Shown one piece after another: positions 26,508 through 35,662 of a DNA stretch of 64,000 nt. Source of the DNA: Candidatus Koribacter versatilis Ellin345 (GTDB taxonomy: Bacteria; Acidobacteriota; Terriglobia; Terriglobales; Acidobacteriaceae); assembly GCF_000014005.1 (NCBI RefSeq), contig NC_008009.1:3596001-3660000 (forward strand). The letters are read 5' to 3'. Both the position numbers and the translations under genes were made by a program. Position 1 is the stretch's first letter. Each line of letters starts with the position of its first letter. The notes below the pieces were generated by a model. It made no database searches and had not been told where the DNA came from. It saw nothing but the letters and a program-made list of their open reading frames with translations.

Positions 26508-26555
26508 ATGAATCAATATCTCTTCGCGACGATTCGGGAGGGGATTCGTGGGTGA
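26508..26555 (+). CDS. Possible 15-residue leader peptide before the DedA gene
   Basis: The small frame MNQYLFATIREGIRG starts at an ATG preceded by GGAGG (4-5 nt) and ends in a TGA that overlaps the first codons of the DedA-rhodanese gene by 8 bp. This would allow translational coupling. There is no further support, and it may be chance. Confidence 0.3.
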   Translation: MNQYLFATIREGIRG

Positions 26556-27519
26556 GCTCGGCCATTTTTTAGAAGTCTACGGATACCTGGTCATATTTAT
26601 ATGGGTATTCGCCGAGCAGGTCGGACTCCCCATTCCCGCTCTTCCATTGCTGCTGTCCGCAGGCGCCCTGGCATGGCATGGCAGACTCAGTTTTCCGGTC
26701 GCGCTCATTACAGCTCTGATGGCCTGTCTCGCCGCTGACACGTTCTGGTACGAACTCGGCAAGCGCCGAGGATCCGCCGTTCTGAATGTGCTCTGCAAAA
26801 TGTCTCTCGAGCCCGACTCGTGCGTGGAGCGCACCCGAGGCGTCTTCGACCGCCGTGGTCCACGCTCCCTCCTCTACTCGAAGTTTGTGCCGGGACTCAA
26901 TACGGTAGCCGCGCCGATTGCCGGCATGTCGCGCATCTCCTACGAAAAATTCTTGCTGTTCGACATTCCGGGTTCGCTCTTGTGGTCTGGAACATTGCTT
27001 CTTCTCGGCTATTTATTCAGCGAGCGCGTCGATGCGATTCTTCAGCATTCGCAAATGGTCGGGCGTTTCCTGTTCATGGCTGCGGTGCTGGTTGTTATCG
27101 GCTGGATCCTTTGGAAATACGAGCAACGGCGACGTTTTCTTAAGTCCGTGAGCATCGGCCGCATTACGCCCGAGGAACTGCACTCGAAGCTGATCGCCGG
27201 CGAAACGCCCACGATCATCGACCTGCGCCATCCGCTCGACGTTCTCACGGATCCACGGGTGATTCCCGGCGCATTGCAAATCCGCATGGACGATCTCGCG
27301 AAACGAGCCAAGGAAATCCCGCGCGATCGCGAAATCATTTTGTACTGTACTTGACCAAACGAAGCTAGCAGCGCCCGTGCGGCGCTGGAACTGAGGAAGG
27401 TCGGGATACGGCAGGTGCGTCCACTGGCTGGTGGGCTGAATGAATGGAAGCGTCTGAACCTTCCGCTTACCGAAGAACAACTGATCCAGTTGGGAACGGC
27501 CGTGACCGGCGACGCCTAA
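26548..27519 (+). CDS. DedA membrane protein fused to a rhodanese domain, with in-frame TGA (candidate selenoprotein)
   Basis: The GTG start has GGGAGGGG close upstream. Residues 1-205 are a DedA/SNARE-associated membrane domain (FAEQVGLPIPALPLLLSAGA, KFVPGLNTVAAPIAGMSR) as in lipid-carrier flippases. Residues 215-323 are a rhodanese domain (ETPTIIDLRHPLDVLTDPR, IPRDREIILYCT). The frame reads TGA at 27352-27354, just after YCT, then continues without another stop as PNEASSARAALELRK, PLAGGLNEWKRLNLPL and on to a TAA at 27517-27519. As I recall, related proteins have YCTCPNE, so TGA replaces the second cysteine. A hairpin 21 nt downstream could be a bacterial SECIS. The alternative is a nonsense mutation giving a 268-residue truncated protein. 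Confidence 0.7.
27369..27387 (+). promoter_or_regulatory. Candidate bacterial SECIS hairpin
   Basis: A perfect 7-bp stem, CAGCGCC (27369-27375) with GGCGCTG (27381-27387), encloses the five-base loop CGTGC. The loop begins 22 nt after the TGA, inside the 16-37 nt spacing expected of bacterial SECIS elements, and has a G as its second base. The same bases encode the common SARAAL segment, so the hairpin could also be a by-product of coding. Confidence 0.5.
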
Positions 27520-27527
27520 ACGACCTT

Positions 27528-30080
27528 CTATCCGACGACGGAGCTGGACTCTGACGCAGATGCCGGCGGCGCTGCTGTGAGAATGGCCTCTGGTTTGGGT
27601 TTGGGAACCCACGGCTGCTCGAATGGCCCGATGTGCCAGATATCTCGCGCGTATTCGAGGATCGTGCGATCGCTCGAGAATTTCCCGATTCGCGCGACAT
27701 TGATCGCAGCTTTGCGCGACCATAGCTCCTGGTCGAGGTAGTCCTCGTCCACCGACTCATTGATCTCGACGTACGAGGGCAAGTCCGCAAGATGGAAATA
27801 ACGATCGCCGCGATAAAGAATTTCGTCCACAATCCAGCGGAATAACCCAGGCTCCTGCGGTGAGAAGCGATCGCTGCCCAGGGAATCCATTACGGCCTTG
27901 GTGCGCTCGTTCTTGGCGTAGTATTCCTGCGCGTTGTAGAGGCCCTTGCGCTTCATCTCCTCGATCTGCTCTACCCGCAATCCGAAGAGATAAAAATTCT
28001 CTTCCCCGACTTCCTCAAGGATCTCGATGTTGGCGCCATCGTAGGTTCCGACGGTCAGCGCTCCGTTCATCGAGAGCTTCATGTTGCCGGTACCGGAGGC
28101 TTCCATGCCTGCGGTCGAAATCTGCTCGCTGACGTCGGCGGCCGGAATGATGATCTCAGCCAGCGAGACTCGATAGTCCGGCAAGAACGCAACCTTGATC
28201 CGGTCTTTCATCCGCGGATCGCTGTTCACCACTGACGCTACGTTGTGGATGAGCTTGATGATCTGTTTCGCTGCCCAGTATCCCGGTGCCGCTTTACCTG
28301 CAAACACAAACGTTCGCGGGACCTTGATCTCCACACCATGGTCCACGCATTGCAGATACTGATCGATAATGCGCATCACGTTCAGCAGTTGCCGCTTGTA
28401 CTCGTGAATGCGTTTGATCTGCACATCGAATAGCGACGACGTATAGACCTGCACGCCAGTCTGGTCGAAGATGACCTTCGCCAGCCGGTTTTTGTTGTGC
28501 TGTTTTACTTCACGGAATTTCGCGCGGAACGCCGCGTCATCGGCAAACTTCTGGAGCCCCCGCAGCAGCGAGAGATCAGTGACCCATCGCTCACCTATGG
28601 TTTCTGTGAGAAGCGCAGCGAGCCCGGGATTCGATTTGTGCAGCCACGGCCGTGGGGCCACGCCGTTTGTCTTATTGCTGAAACGCTCCGGCCACAACTT
28701 CGCAAAATCCGGCACCAGCGTGGATTTGACGAGCTCGCTATGCAATGCAGCCACGCCATTCACGGCATGGCTTCCGATGATCGCCAGGTGCGCCATGCGC
28801 ACTTGCTTGTCCGCGGCTTCCTCGATGATGGAGGTCCGCCGCATCAAGTCGGGATCGGTGAAGGAATATTCCGAAATGCTACGCAGGAACTGGTGATTGA
28901 TTCCGTAGATAAGCTGCATGTGCCGCGGCAGCACGCGCTCCATCAGCGATACCGACCAGCGTTCCAATGCTTCCGGCAGCAACGTGTGGTTGGTGTACGC
29001 GCAGGTGGCTTGGGTCAGTTCCCACGCCTGTTCCCACTCCAGCCCCTTCTCGTCAATGAACACGCGCATCAACTCCGCGACCGCAAGGCTCGGATGCGTA
29101 TCGTTCATCTGGATCGCGACCTTCGACGGGAACTGCTCGTAGCCTTTGTGATCGAGATCGTAGCGGCGCACCAGGTCGCCGATGGCACATGCGACCAGGA
29201 AGTACTCCTGCACCAATCGCAGTTCCTTGCCCGACATCACCGAGTCCGACGGATACAGCACGCGCGAAATGTTCTCGTTGCCGATCTTCTGCTCGACGGC
29301 GCGTATGTAATCGCCGCGGTTAAAGATCTCAATGTCGAAATCTTCCGAAGCGCGCGCTGCGAACAGTCGCAGGAAATTGACGGTCTCGCCGCCCCATCCG
29401 ACCACCGGCATATCGCTTGGAATGCCGAGCACGAATTTCTGGCTCGTCCAGATCTGCCGCAGATTGCCGTGGTTGTCACGTGAGGTCTCTACGCGGCCAT
29501 AAAGGGGAATGCTCAGCGCGCGATCCGGGCGTCCAATCTCGAACGGTGTGCCGTTGGCCTTCCAGCGGTCCGGCTTCTCGCGCTGGAAGCCACCGTTGAT
29601 CTCCTGCCGGAACAATCCGTACTCGTAGTCAATGCCATACCCATACCCCGGCATTCCCAAGGTCGCCAGAGACTCCAGGAAGCACGCCGCAAGACGACCC
29701 AAGCCACCGTTCCCGAGACCAGCATCGAGTTCGCACGCCAGGACGTCGTCCAACGACATCCCTATGCTCGCGAGCACCTCGCGCATCAGTTCCGTAATGC
29801 CAAGGTTGTGCAGGTTATCGTTCAGGGACCTTCCCATCAGAAACTCCATGGAAAGGTAGTACAGGCGCTTCGAGTCTTTACTGCGGACGCGCTCTTCGGT
29901 CTCGATCATGCGGTCCACAATGCGATCGCGGACGGCAAGCGACACGGGCGTCAGCAGCTCAACCGGCCCCAGAAGGCGCGGATTGCGCAGAACCAATGTG
30001 TACCGGATATGACGGTAAATCGCTTCGCGAAGCAGCTCGGCAGGCCGAACGTTCGGCAGTAAGTTCGAAGAGGAAGCCAT
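27528..30080 (-). CDS. glgP: Glycogen/maltodextrin phosphorylase
   Basis: This is an 850-residue GT35 enzyme releasing glucose 1-phosphate from alpha-1,4-glucans. Landmarks are LYYLSMEFLMGRSLNDNL near the N-terminus, GLGNGGLGRLAACFLESLATL, and the pyridoxal-phosphate lysine in ASGTGNMKLSMNGALTVGT, followed by YDGANIEI. The start at 30080 (MASSSNLLPNVRP) has GGAG very close upstream; the frame stays open to a GTG at 30236, but those 52 residues are not family-like. The gene ends 8 bp from the end of the convergent DedA-rhodanese reading frame. Confidence 0.95.
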   Translation of the reverse strand: MASSSNLLPNVRPAELLREAIYRHIRYTLVLRNPRLLGPVELLTPVSLAVRDRIVDRMIETEERVRSKDSKRLYYLSMEFLMGRSLNDNLHNLGITELMREVLASIGMSLDDVLACELDAGLGNGGLGRLAACFLESLATLGMPGYGYGIDYEYGLFRQEINGGFQREKPDRWKANGTPFEIGRPDRALSIPLYGRVETSRDNHGNLRQIWTSQKFVLGIPSDMPVVGWGGETVNFLRLFAARASEDFDIEIFNRGDYIRAVEQKIGNENISRVLYPSDSVMSGKELRLVQEYFLVACAIGDLVRRYDLDHKGYEQFPSKVAIQMNDTHPSLAVAELMRVFIDEKGLEWEQAWELTQATCAYTNHTLLPEALERWSVSLMERVLPRHMQLIYGINHQFLRSISEYSFTDPDLMRRTSIIEEAADKQVRMAHLAIIGSHAVNGVAALHSELVKSTLVPDFAKLWPERFSNKTNGVAPRPWLHKSNPGLAALLTETIGERWVTDLSLLRGLQKFADDAAFRAKFREVKQHNKNRLAKVIFDQTGVQVYTSSLFDVQIKRIHEYKRQLLNVMRIIDQYLQCVDHGVEIKVPRTFVFAGKAAPGYWAAKQIIKLIHNVASVVNSDPRMKDRIKVAFLPDYRVSLAEIIIPAADVSEQISTAGMEASGTGNMKLSMNGALTVGTYDGANIEILEEVGEENFYLFGLRVEQIEEMKRKGLYNAQEYYAKNERTKAVMDSLGSDRFSPQEPGLFRWIVDEILYRGDRYFHLADLPSYVEINESVDEDYLDQELWSRKAAINVARIGKFSSDRTILEYARDIWHIGPFEQPWVPKPKPEAILTAAPPASASESSSVVG

Positions 30081-30276
30081 GGACTCCAGGCCTGTAACGG
30101 CCGAGCTTTGAGAGGTCCTTCTTAGAGGTCCTTCCCGTTTCGCGCGGGGCTCACCTGTTTCGTTCGACCAACGATACAGATACGCCACTTTTACCCCGAG
30201 CGGTGCGTTCATTGTACCCGAATCCCCCATCGGCACGATGAGAGAAGAAGGTTACTGAGTGGCTAATTAAATCGAA

Positions 30277-31356
30277 CTAAGAAGCCCGCGCACGCTTCAG
30301 ATCGTCAGCCGCCGGACGGAAATCGGGAAGCAAACTGACCGAGGTCTGCAACTCGGCCAATGCCACTTCCTTCTTCCCCTCCCTCAGCATCAGCAACCCA
30401 AGCTGCCAGTGAGCATGACCCTGATGTGGCTGCCCGCCCTCAGCCTCCTGCGCCAGATATTTCTTTAGATAGCGTTCCGCGCGGGCGTTGTCTTTGCCGG
30501 TGGCGACCAACGCTTTCCCGGCTTCGAAGTACGGCACAAGGTCATCGCCATCCGCGCGTTCCGCCAGCGACAACATCGCATCAAGATCGGCCCATCGGTT
30601 CTGTTCTGCATAGATCGCAGCCAGAACCGCATACGAACCGGAACGTCCGGCATCCAGCGCCAGCGCAGCCCGCGCATACTTCGCCGCCCGCCCGAGATCG
30701 TGACGATCGCTGCCGATGTAGAGGTGGGCGAGGCGATCTTGCACTTCGTAATTTTTCGGATCGACTTGCGCCGCCTTCAGCAGCCACTGTTCTTCGCCGG
30801 CGACATCTTTCTTCTCTTCCGCTCCCGTGGCGCGCGCGAGATAAGAGCGGCCCGGATTGAGCTGCATGATCGTCTCGACCATGTGCTCGGCCTTATCGTG
30901 ACCGCCGCCGGCCACCGCCGGCGCAGCGTTGTAGTAGGACGCCAGGAACTCCGCCGCATCAATGCTGCGTGGATCGAGTTGAAGCGCGAGTTCGCCTTCC
31001 TTTTTCCCACGGCGCGCAATTGCCAAACCGGTCACCAGGTTCAGCTTGATCGCCTTTAATCCCAGCGATTCGCCCAGCACGCGATGCGCTTCCGACATAT
31101 TCGGGGCGATTTCAATGGCTCGTTCGGAATAAGACTGCGCCTGGTCGAGGCGGTCCTGGGCAAGGCTCACACGCGCCAGGATGTAGAGCGCGTCGGCGTC
31201 ATTTGCATTCTTCTGCAAACGTTGTTGCGCAATGGCGCGGGCACGCTTGTAGTGCCCCGCGTTCATCAGGTCTTCAGCGGTTTTATCCAGCGCAAAAGCG
31301 GAGCTGGCAAAGTTTAAGAACAGCAAGGCCCCGAGGGCCGCAAAACGACACTTCAT
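30277..31356 (-). CDS. Exported TPR-repeat protein
   Basis: The 359-residue protein has a signal peptide (KCRFAALGALLFLNFASSAFA) and then at least six tetratricopeptide-like helix pairs, for example GHYKRARAIAQQRLQKNANDADALYILARVSLAQDRLDQAQ and the C-terminal GHAHWQLGLLMLREGKKEVAL, split here only for description. TPR arrays mediate protein-protein contacts, so this is probably a periplasmic scaffold. Nothing indicates its partner. It lies between glgP and a phosphoesterase gene on the same strand. Confidence 0.8.
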   Translation of the reverse strand: MKCRFAALGALLFLNFASSAFALDKTAEDLMNAGHYKRARAIAQQRLQKNANDADALYILARVSLAQDRLDQAQSYSERAIEIAPNMSEAHRVLGESLGLKAIKLNLVTGLAIARRGKKEGELALQLDPRSIDAAEFLASYYNAAPAVAGGGHDKAEHMVETIMQLNPGRSYLARATGAEEKKDVAGEEQWLLKAAQVDPKNYEVQDRLAHLYIGSDRHDLGRAAKYARAALALDAGRSGSYAVLAAIYAEQNRWADLDAMLSLAERADGDDLVPYFEAGKALVATGKDNARAERYLKKYLAQEAEGGQPHQGHAHWQLGLLMLREGKKEVALAELQTSVSLLPDFRPAADDLKRARAS

Positions 31357-31420
31357 TCTTTAAAAAGGTTCCTGCGAGTTTTAACCGACGGGCCTTAGGG
31401 GGACCAACAGTTCCCTTTTA

Positions 31421-34171
31421 TTATCGCAGACCGACCGTGTGTTTGGGGGCTGGCATCGGTGTATCACCTTTGGTAACCCGCCACAAAATGGAGTTTAACT
31501 TTTGCGTATCAACCTGGTCGGGCTTCGAGAAATCCATCTTTGCCGACTCTTGCGCCCCCGTTGCCTGCGGCCCATTTGCCGTGAAGATGAGTTTGTTCTC
31601 CCGATTTCGATAATCGGCTTTATAAGGTGCCTGTGAACCATCGCCGGCGAAGAGCGGCGCCATCAGAGCGGCCTGCGCATCGTTGTGGTTCATAGGAGGC
31701 AAGCCGAGCAGTGACTCCATGGTGTGGATCACATTCACTGTCGTGTAGAAGTTGTGCTCGACATAGGGCTTCTCCTGTCGCTGCGCATACTTGCTGATCA
31801 CAAAAGCAATCGAGCGATGCGCATCTACATGGTCCGCGCCATCTTGCGCATCGTCCTCAAGCACAAAGATCGCTGTGTCGTCCCAGTACGGGCTGTGTGA
31901 CAGCGCTTCTACTACGCGCCCCACCGCAAGATCATTATCGGCGACCGCGGCCTGTGGCGTTGGCATGCCCGGCGATGTGCCCGCAGTATGGTCCTGCGGC
32001 AACCGCAGCAATACAAAGTTTGGAAGCTGCTCACCCGTCCCGCTCTCCCGCGCCTTCACGAAGCCATCGAACTCATTCAGGAACTCGTCAACGCGGAGCT
32101 GATCGGGATAATCAGTCTTGAAATCGGCGTACTTGGGATCGAAGTGTCCCCGCAGCTCACGCTTGGTCGGCGTGTTCTTTGCGATCATCGGGATCGGCCA
32201 TGGATAGGGGCTCGGGCCACCTTTCGGATCGCCCACGTTCGCGGGTAGCGCTTCGCCTTGCTTGATTTCCGCCCGAGCACAAACTCCCTTGCTCGCCCCG
32301 GTGGACGCCGGACTGTTCTGCTTCTTCGCCTCGCACCACTCCGTGTCAATGAACTCACCGTAGTGCCGATAGCTCAGATGATGCCGCGCGACGTTCGTCC
32401 AGAGATATCCAGTGCCCGGCTCATTGATGTCGTCTTCGTCGTGCTCAACGGGATAGATGTCGCCGACCTTTCCTTCGAAATCGTAACCGCGCTCGCTATT
32501 GCGATATGCGATCGGCCATGCCAACTCGGTGTACTCGGTATCAATCGCTGCAGTCGACCACACGTGACCATTGCCGCTCACTTCGCCCGAGTCGTAGAAG
32601 TTATCCAGCACGCCAAACTGCCTGGCGATCGCATGCAGGTTCGGCGTAATGTCCGCGCCGAACATTGTGAGCGATGGATCGCCGTCCCCGACGCCAAGGT
32701 CTCCGAGCACCTGATCGTAGGTGCGGTTTTCTTTGATGATGTAGATCACGTGCTTGATCGGGTTCTTGCCGCGCGCGAATGCAATCTCACTGCTGCGTCC
32801 GCTGAGTCGGTTTTCTTCCAGCACGGCTTGCTTGTATTCGTCAGAATGCTGCGCGATCGATGCGATGGGAAGTCGAGCGAGTGAACCGTGCATCAGCGTG
32901 GCGATGTAGGTGTTATTTTCTTTCGACCCTGGTTCCGGCGCATTTGGCACTGCGCCCTTCGCCTTGCCGCTCGCGATTAGCAGATCATCGCCAACAACCG
33001 TGAGCGCCGTCGGGTACCACTCTGTCGGCACGAAAGCTTTCACCGTGGGAATAGCCGTCCCCGAAATCTGCGACGGAACCGCAAACTGCAGGACTGCATC
33101 CGCCGAAGCGTCAGCGACGAAGACCGACTTACCATCCGGCGCGAACGCCAGCGCATCCGGATACACGCCCTCGTAATTCTGCCCCGGCAATTGCGTGGAG
33201 AAGTCGCCGATCTGCTTGCCTTCGCGCGCATCCACTACCGCGACCGCGTCCCGCGTCGCCAGAGCGATGAACAAATACCGGCCCTCCGGCGAGAGCGCCA
33301 GCGCATTGGGGTGCGACCCGGTGCGGCTCTCATCGTGGCTTCGATCGAGCTCAACTCGTCGCGCCACACGCAGTTTCTTCAGGTCAAGTTCGACTACCGA
33401 AGAATCGTTCCACAACGCGCTCCACGCCGTGCTTGCATCCTTTGAAACGACTAGACGATACGGAAACCGCGACGGCAGCACGCCCTTCCCGCGCGAAACA
33501 TCGAATCGGTGTTTGATCTCCCCACTCGTGGCGTCGAGGAGCAGGACCGAATCCGATAAATTCGACGCCACCAGAAGCATCTCGTGCCCGTTCTGCTCGA
33601 ACACTGCAAGCCCCGCAGGATACGGGTTTGCGAGTCCTTTGCGGAGATGCTCTGTCCCGTACGAGATCTTCTGCCTCGATTTGATCGCTAGCAGCGGCAG
33701 CTTCAGAAATCCGCTCGGCGCCACCACGCCATCCTTAAAGCTGTACACTGCAATCCCATTTCCCAATTCCGAATCCTTCGTGCTCTCGGGATGCGTCAGC
33801 GACGCCACCGACGCGTACAGTTTCTTGCCGTCGCGACTGAATACCAGCCCCACAAAGTAGGTCTGCGGCGCGTTGGCGTCAAAATGCGGATCGGTAAAAT
33901 CTCGGAGCTCGTTCGTCGCTACATTCAGAACCGCGATCGACTGCCGGAACTGCGACTCACGCGAGCCATAGCCGTTGTTCAAAATCGCTACGTACTTCCC
34001 GTCAGGACTGACCGCCATCTCGGTCGGATAGGCATTCAACGTGCGGGGCGCACCCGGCGCCTCCGCTGAGATCGCTTTGGTAGTAGGCAGCGGAATTTCC
34101 TTCGGCTGTTGGGCAGCGAGTACAAGCGGGGTAGCAAAGAATGCGAGAGCGAGGACGGACCTGCACATCAT
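31421..34171 (-). CDS. Exported beta-propeller / phosphoesterase (alkaline-phosphatase fold) protein
   Basis: The protein has 916 residues, starting at MMCRSVLALAFFATPLVLAA, a clean signal peptide; the open extension to 34267 is not convincing. The N-terminal half is a YVTN-type beta-propeller (repeats such as PTEMAVSPDGKYVAILNNG, PDALAFAPDGKSVFVADAS). The C-terminal half is a phosphoesterase domain related to phospholipase C and acid phosphatase, with IKHVIYIIKENRTYDQVLG, DNFYDSGEVSGNGH and IFVLEDDAQDGADHVDAHRS. It is probably a periplasmic or secreted phosphatase or phosphodiesterase. The substrate is unknown. Confidence 0.85.
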   Translation of the reverse strand: MMCRSVLALAFFATPLVLAAQQPKEIPLPTTKAISAEAPGAPRTLNAYPTEMAVSPDGKYVAILNNGYGSRESQFRQSIAVLNVATNELRDFTDPHFDANAPQTYFVGLVFSRDGKKLYASVASLTHPESTKDSELGNGIAVYSFKDGVVAPSGFLKLPLLAIKSRQKISYGTEHLRKGLANPYPAGLAVFEQNGHEMLLVASNLSDSVLLLDATSGEIKHRFDVSRGKGVLPSRFPYRLVVSKDASTAWSALWNDSSVVELDLKKLRVARRVELDRSHDESRTGSHPNALALSPEGRYLFIALATRDAVAVVDAREGKQIGDFSTQLPGQNYEGVYPDALAFAPDGKSVFVADASADAVLQFAVPSQISGTAIPTVKAFVPTEWYPTALTVVGDDLLIASGKAKGAVPNAPEPGSKENNTYIATLMHGSLARLPIASIAQHSDEYKQAVLEENRLSGRSSEIAFARGKNPIKHVIYIIKENRTYDQVLGDLGVGDGDPSLTMFGADITPNLHAIARQFGVLDNFYDSGEVSGNGHVWSTAAIDTEYTELAWPIAYRNSERGYDFEGKVGDIYPVEHDEDDINEPGTGYLWTNVARHHLSYRHYGEFIDTEWCEAKKQNSPASTGASKGVCARAEIKQGEALPANVGDPKGGPSPYPWPIPMIAKNTPTKRELRGHFDPKYADFKTDYPDQLRVDEFLNEFDGFVKARESGTGEQLPNFVLLRLPQDHTAGTSPGMPTPQAAVADNDLAVGRVVEALSHSPYWDDTAIFVLEDDAQDGADHVDAHRSIAFVISKYAQRQEKPYVEHNFYTTVNVIHTMESLLGLPPMNHNDAQAALMAPLFAGDGSQAPYKADYRNRENKLIFTANGPQATGAQESAKMDFSKPDQVDTQKLNSILWRVTKGDTPMPAPKHTVGLR

Positions 34172-34217
34172 GGCAGAAAGCTTACATGAAGCCGTTGGCA
34201 GCTTCGTAAAAAGCTGG

Positions 34218-34823
34218 TCAGCAACTCTGCCGGATGTGCGCGAGAACCGCGGCAACCTCCTCGGCAATGTCCGCCGTGCCGTAGAGCTTCACATTGGCAT
34301 AGGCCGCGGTCGGCCGCACGAACGCCTCGGTTGCCGGGATCACCGACTCCCGAAACTGCTGCGCGACATATTCAGGCTTTCGGCCGCGCTCGCGAACATC
34401 CCGCTCCGCCCGCCGCTCGAAGCACACCGCATCGTCCATCTCGACATAGACCCTCGTAGGCAGCATCGTTCGCAGCCGCTCCCAATAGAGCGTAAACAGG
34501 CCTTCGACAATGATGTACTCCGTCGGAGGAACTTCGCGCGTTTCTTGGAGGCGCGTATGCCTGCTGAAGTCGTATAGCGGCTGCTCGATGCCCTCGCCCT
34601 TCGCCAGCGCCGCCACCTGCATGAAGAGCAAGTCCGTGTCGAGAATGTTTGGATCGTCGAAGTTCAGCCGCTCACGGTCTTCAAAGGAGAGATGCGAAAG
34701 GTCGGGATAGTAAGCGTCAATCGGAATCAGCGTCGCGCTCTTCAACTCGTGCGCAAGATGTTCGGCGAGATAGCTCTTGCCTGCGCCGGAGGGCCCAGCG
34801 ATCCCGATCAAATACGGTTTCAT
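34218..34823 (-). CDS. udk: Uridine kinase-like P-loop kinase
   Basis: The 201-residue protein has a Walker A motif in IGIAGPSGAGKSYLAEHLA, then PIDAYYPDLSHLSFEDRERLNFDDP and EYIIVEGLFTLYWERLR, the typical order of the uridine kinase/phosphoribulokinase group. It should phosphorylate uridine or cytidine. Its ATG overlaps the TGA of the purine nucleoside phosphorylase gene in an ATGA arrangement, so the two are translationally coupled. This also fixes the start at 34823 rather than 34961. It closes the nucleoside-salvage operon. Confidence 0.85.
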   Translation of the reverse strand: MKPYLIGIAGPSGAGKSYLAEHLAHELKSATLIPIDAYYPDLSHLSFEDRERLNFDDPNILDTDLLFMQVAALAKGEGIEQPLYDFSRHTRLQETREVPPTEYIIVEGLFTLYWERLRTMLPTRVYVEMDDAVCFERRAERDVRERGRKPEYVAQQFRESVIPATEAFVRPTAAYANVKLYGTADIAEEVAAVLAHIRQSC

Positions 34824-35662
34824 GCCACCGACGCCGCGATTTTCGGCAGCACCGCGCGCAGCAACGCCAGGAATGTGTCTTTCACGCGTCGCCCGGTCTC
34901 CAGCACTTCCTCGTGATTGATCGCCTCGCCCGACAATCCAGCCGCCATGTTGGTCACGCACGATATCGCCAGCACTCGCACGTCCATGTGTCGCGCTACG
35001 ATCACCTCGGGCACGGTGGACATCCCGACGAGGTCCGCACCCATGCGTGCAAGCATCTGGATCTCCGCCGGGGTCTCGTAGCTCGGTCCGTGCATCGCCG
35101 CGTAAATGCCTTCGTAGTACGGAATGTCCAATCGCTTCGCTTCTGCCTCAGCGATCTTCCGGTACTCGCGATCGTAGGCATAGGTCATATCCGGAAAGCG
35201 CGGGCCGAAACGGTCGTCGTTCGGACCAATCAGCGGGCTGCCGCCCATCATATTGATGTGGTCGCGAACCATCACCAGGGCGCCACGACCATACTGCGGA
35301 TTGATGCCCCCGGCCGCATTCGTCAGCACCACGGCCTTCACGCCGAGTTGATGCAGTACTCGCATTGGAAACGCTGCCTGCGCAAACGTATTCCCCTCGT
35401 AAAAGTGCGCGCGCCCTTGCATCACTGCCAGCGACAAACCTACGAAGTTCCCAATCACCAGGTTCCCCGCATGTCCAATCGCGGTTGAGACGGGAAAATG
35501 TGGAATCTCGCCAAACGGGATCGTGCTCGGTTGCGCAAGTTCGTTCGCGAAGTCGCCCAGCCCAGATCCCAGCACAACCGCCACGTTCGGACGCACTGGG
35601 CACTTCGATCCAATGAACCTCGCTGCGTATTCCGCTTGCAGAAACGCTTCTGGCTTAAGCAT
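34820..35662 (-). CDS. punA: Purine nucleoside phosphorylase
   Basis: This is a 280-residue trimeric-type PNP converting inosine or guanosine and their deoxy forms plus phosphate to base and sugar 1-phosphate. Motifs are VVLGSGLGDFANEL, MQGRAHFYEG, LTNAAGGINPQYG, GPSYETPAEIQML and AISCVTNMAAGL. The start at 35662 (MLKPEAFLQAEYAARF) overlaps the end of the transporter gene by 8 bp, and its stop overlaps the kinase start by 4 bp. Its sugar product after mutase action would feed DeoC upstream in the same operon. Confidence 0.93.
   Translation of the reverse strand: MLKPEAFLQAEYAARFIGSKCPVRPNVAVVLGSGLGDFANELAQPSTIPFGEIPHFPVSTAIGHAGNLVIGNFVGLSLAVMQGRAHFYEGNTFAQAAFPMRVLHQLGVKAVVLTNAAGGINPQYGRGALVMVRDHINMMGGSPLIGPNDDRFGPRFPDMTYAYDREYRKIAEAEAKRLDIPYYEGIYAAMHGPSYETPAEIQMLARMGADLVGMSTVPEVIVARHMDVRVLAISCVTNMAAGLSGEAINHEEVLETGRRVKDTFLALLRAVLPKIAASVA

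Noticed and set aside
27352-27354. Simple reading of the DedA-rhodanese gene as a pseudogene
   Set aside because: Not excluded, but the intact downstream frame with family-like sequence and a correctly spaced hairpin make recoding at least as likely; kept as the rival explanation.
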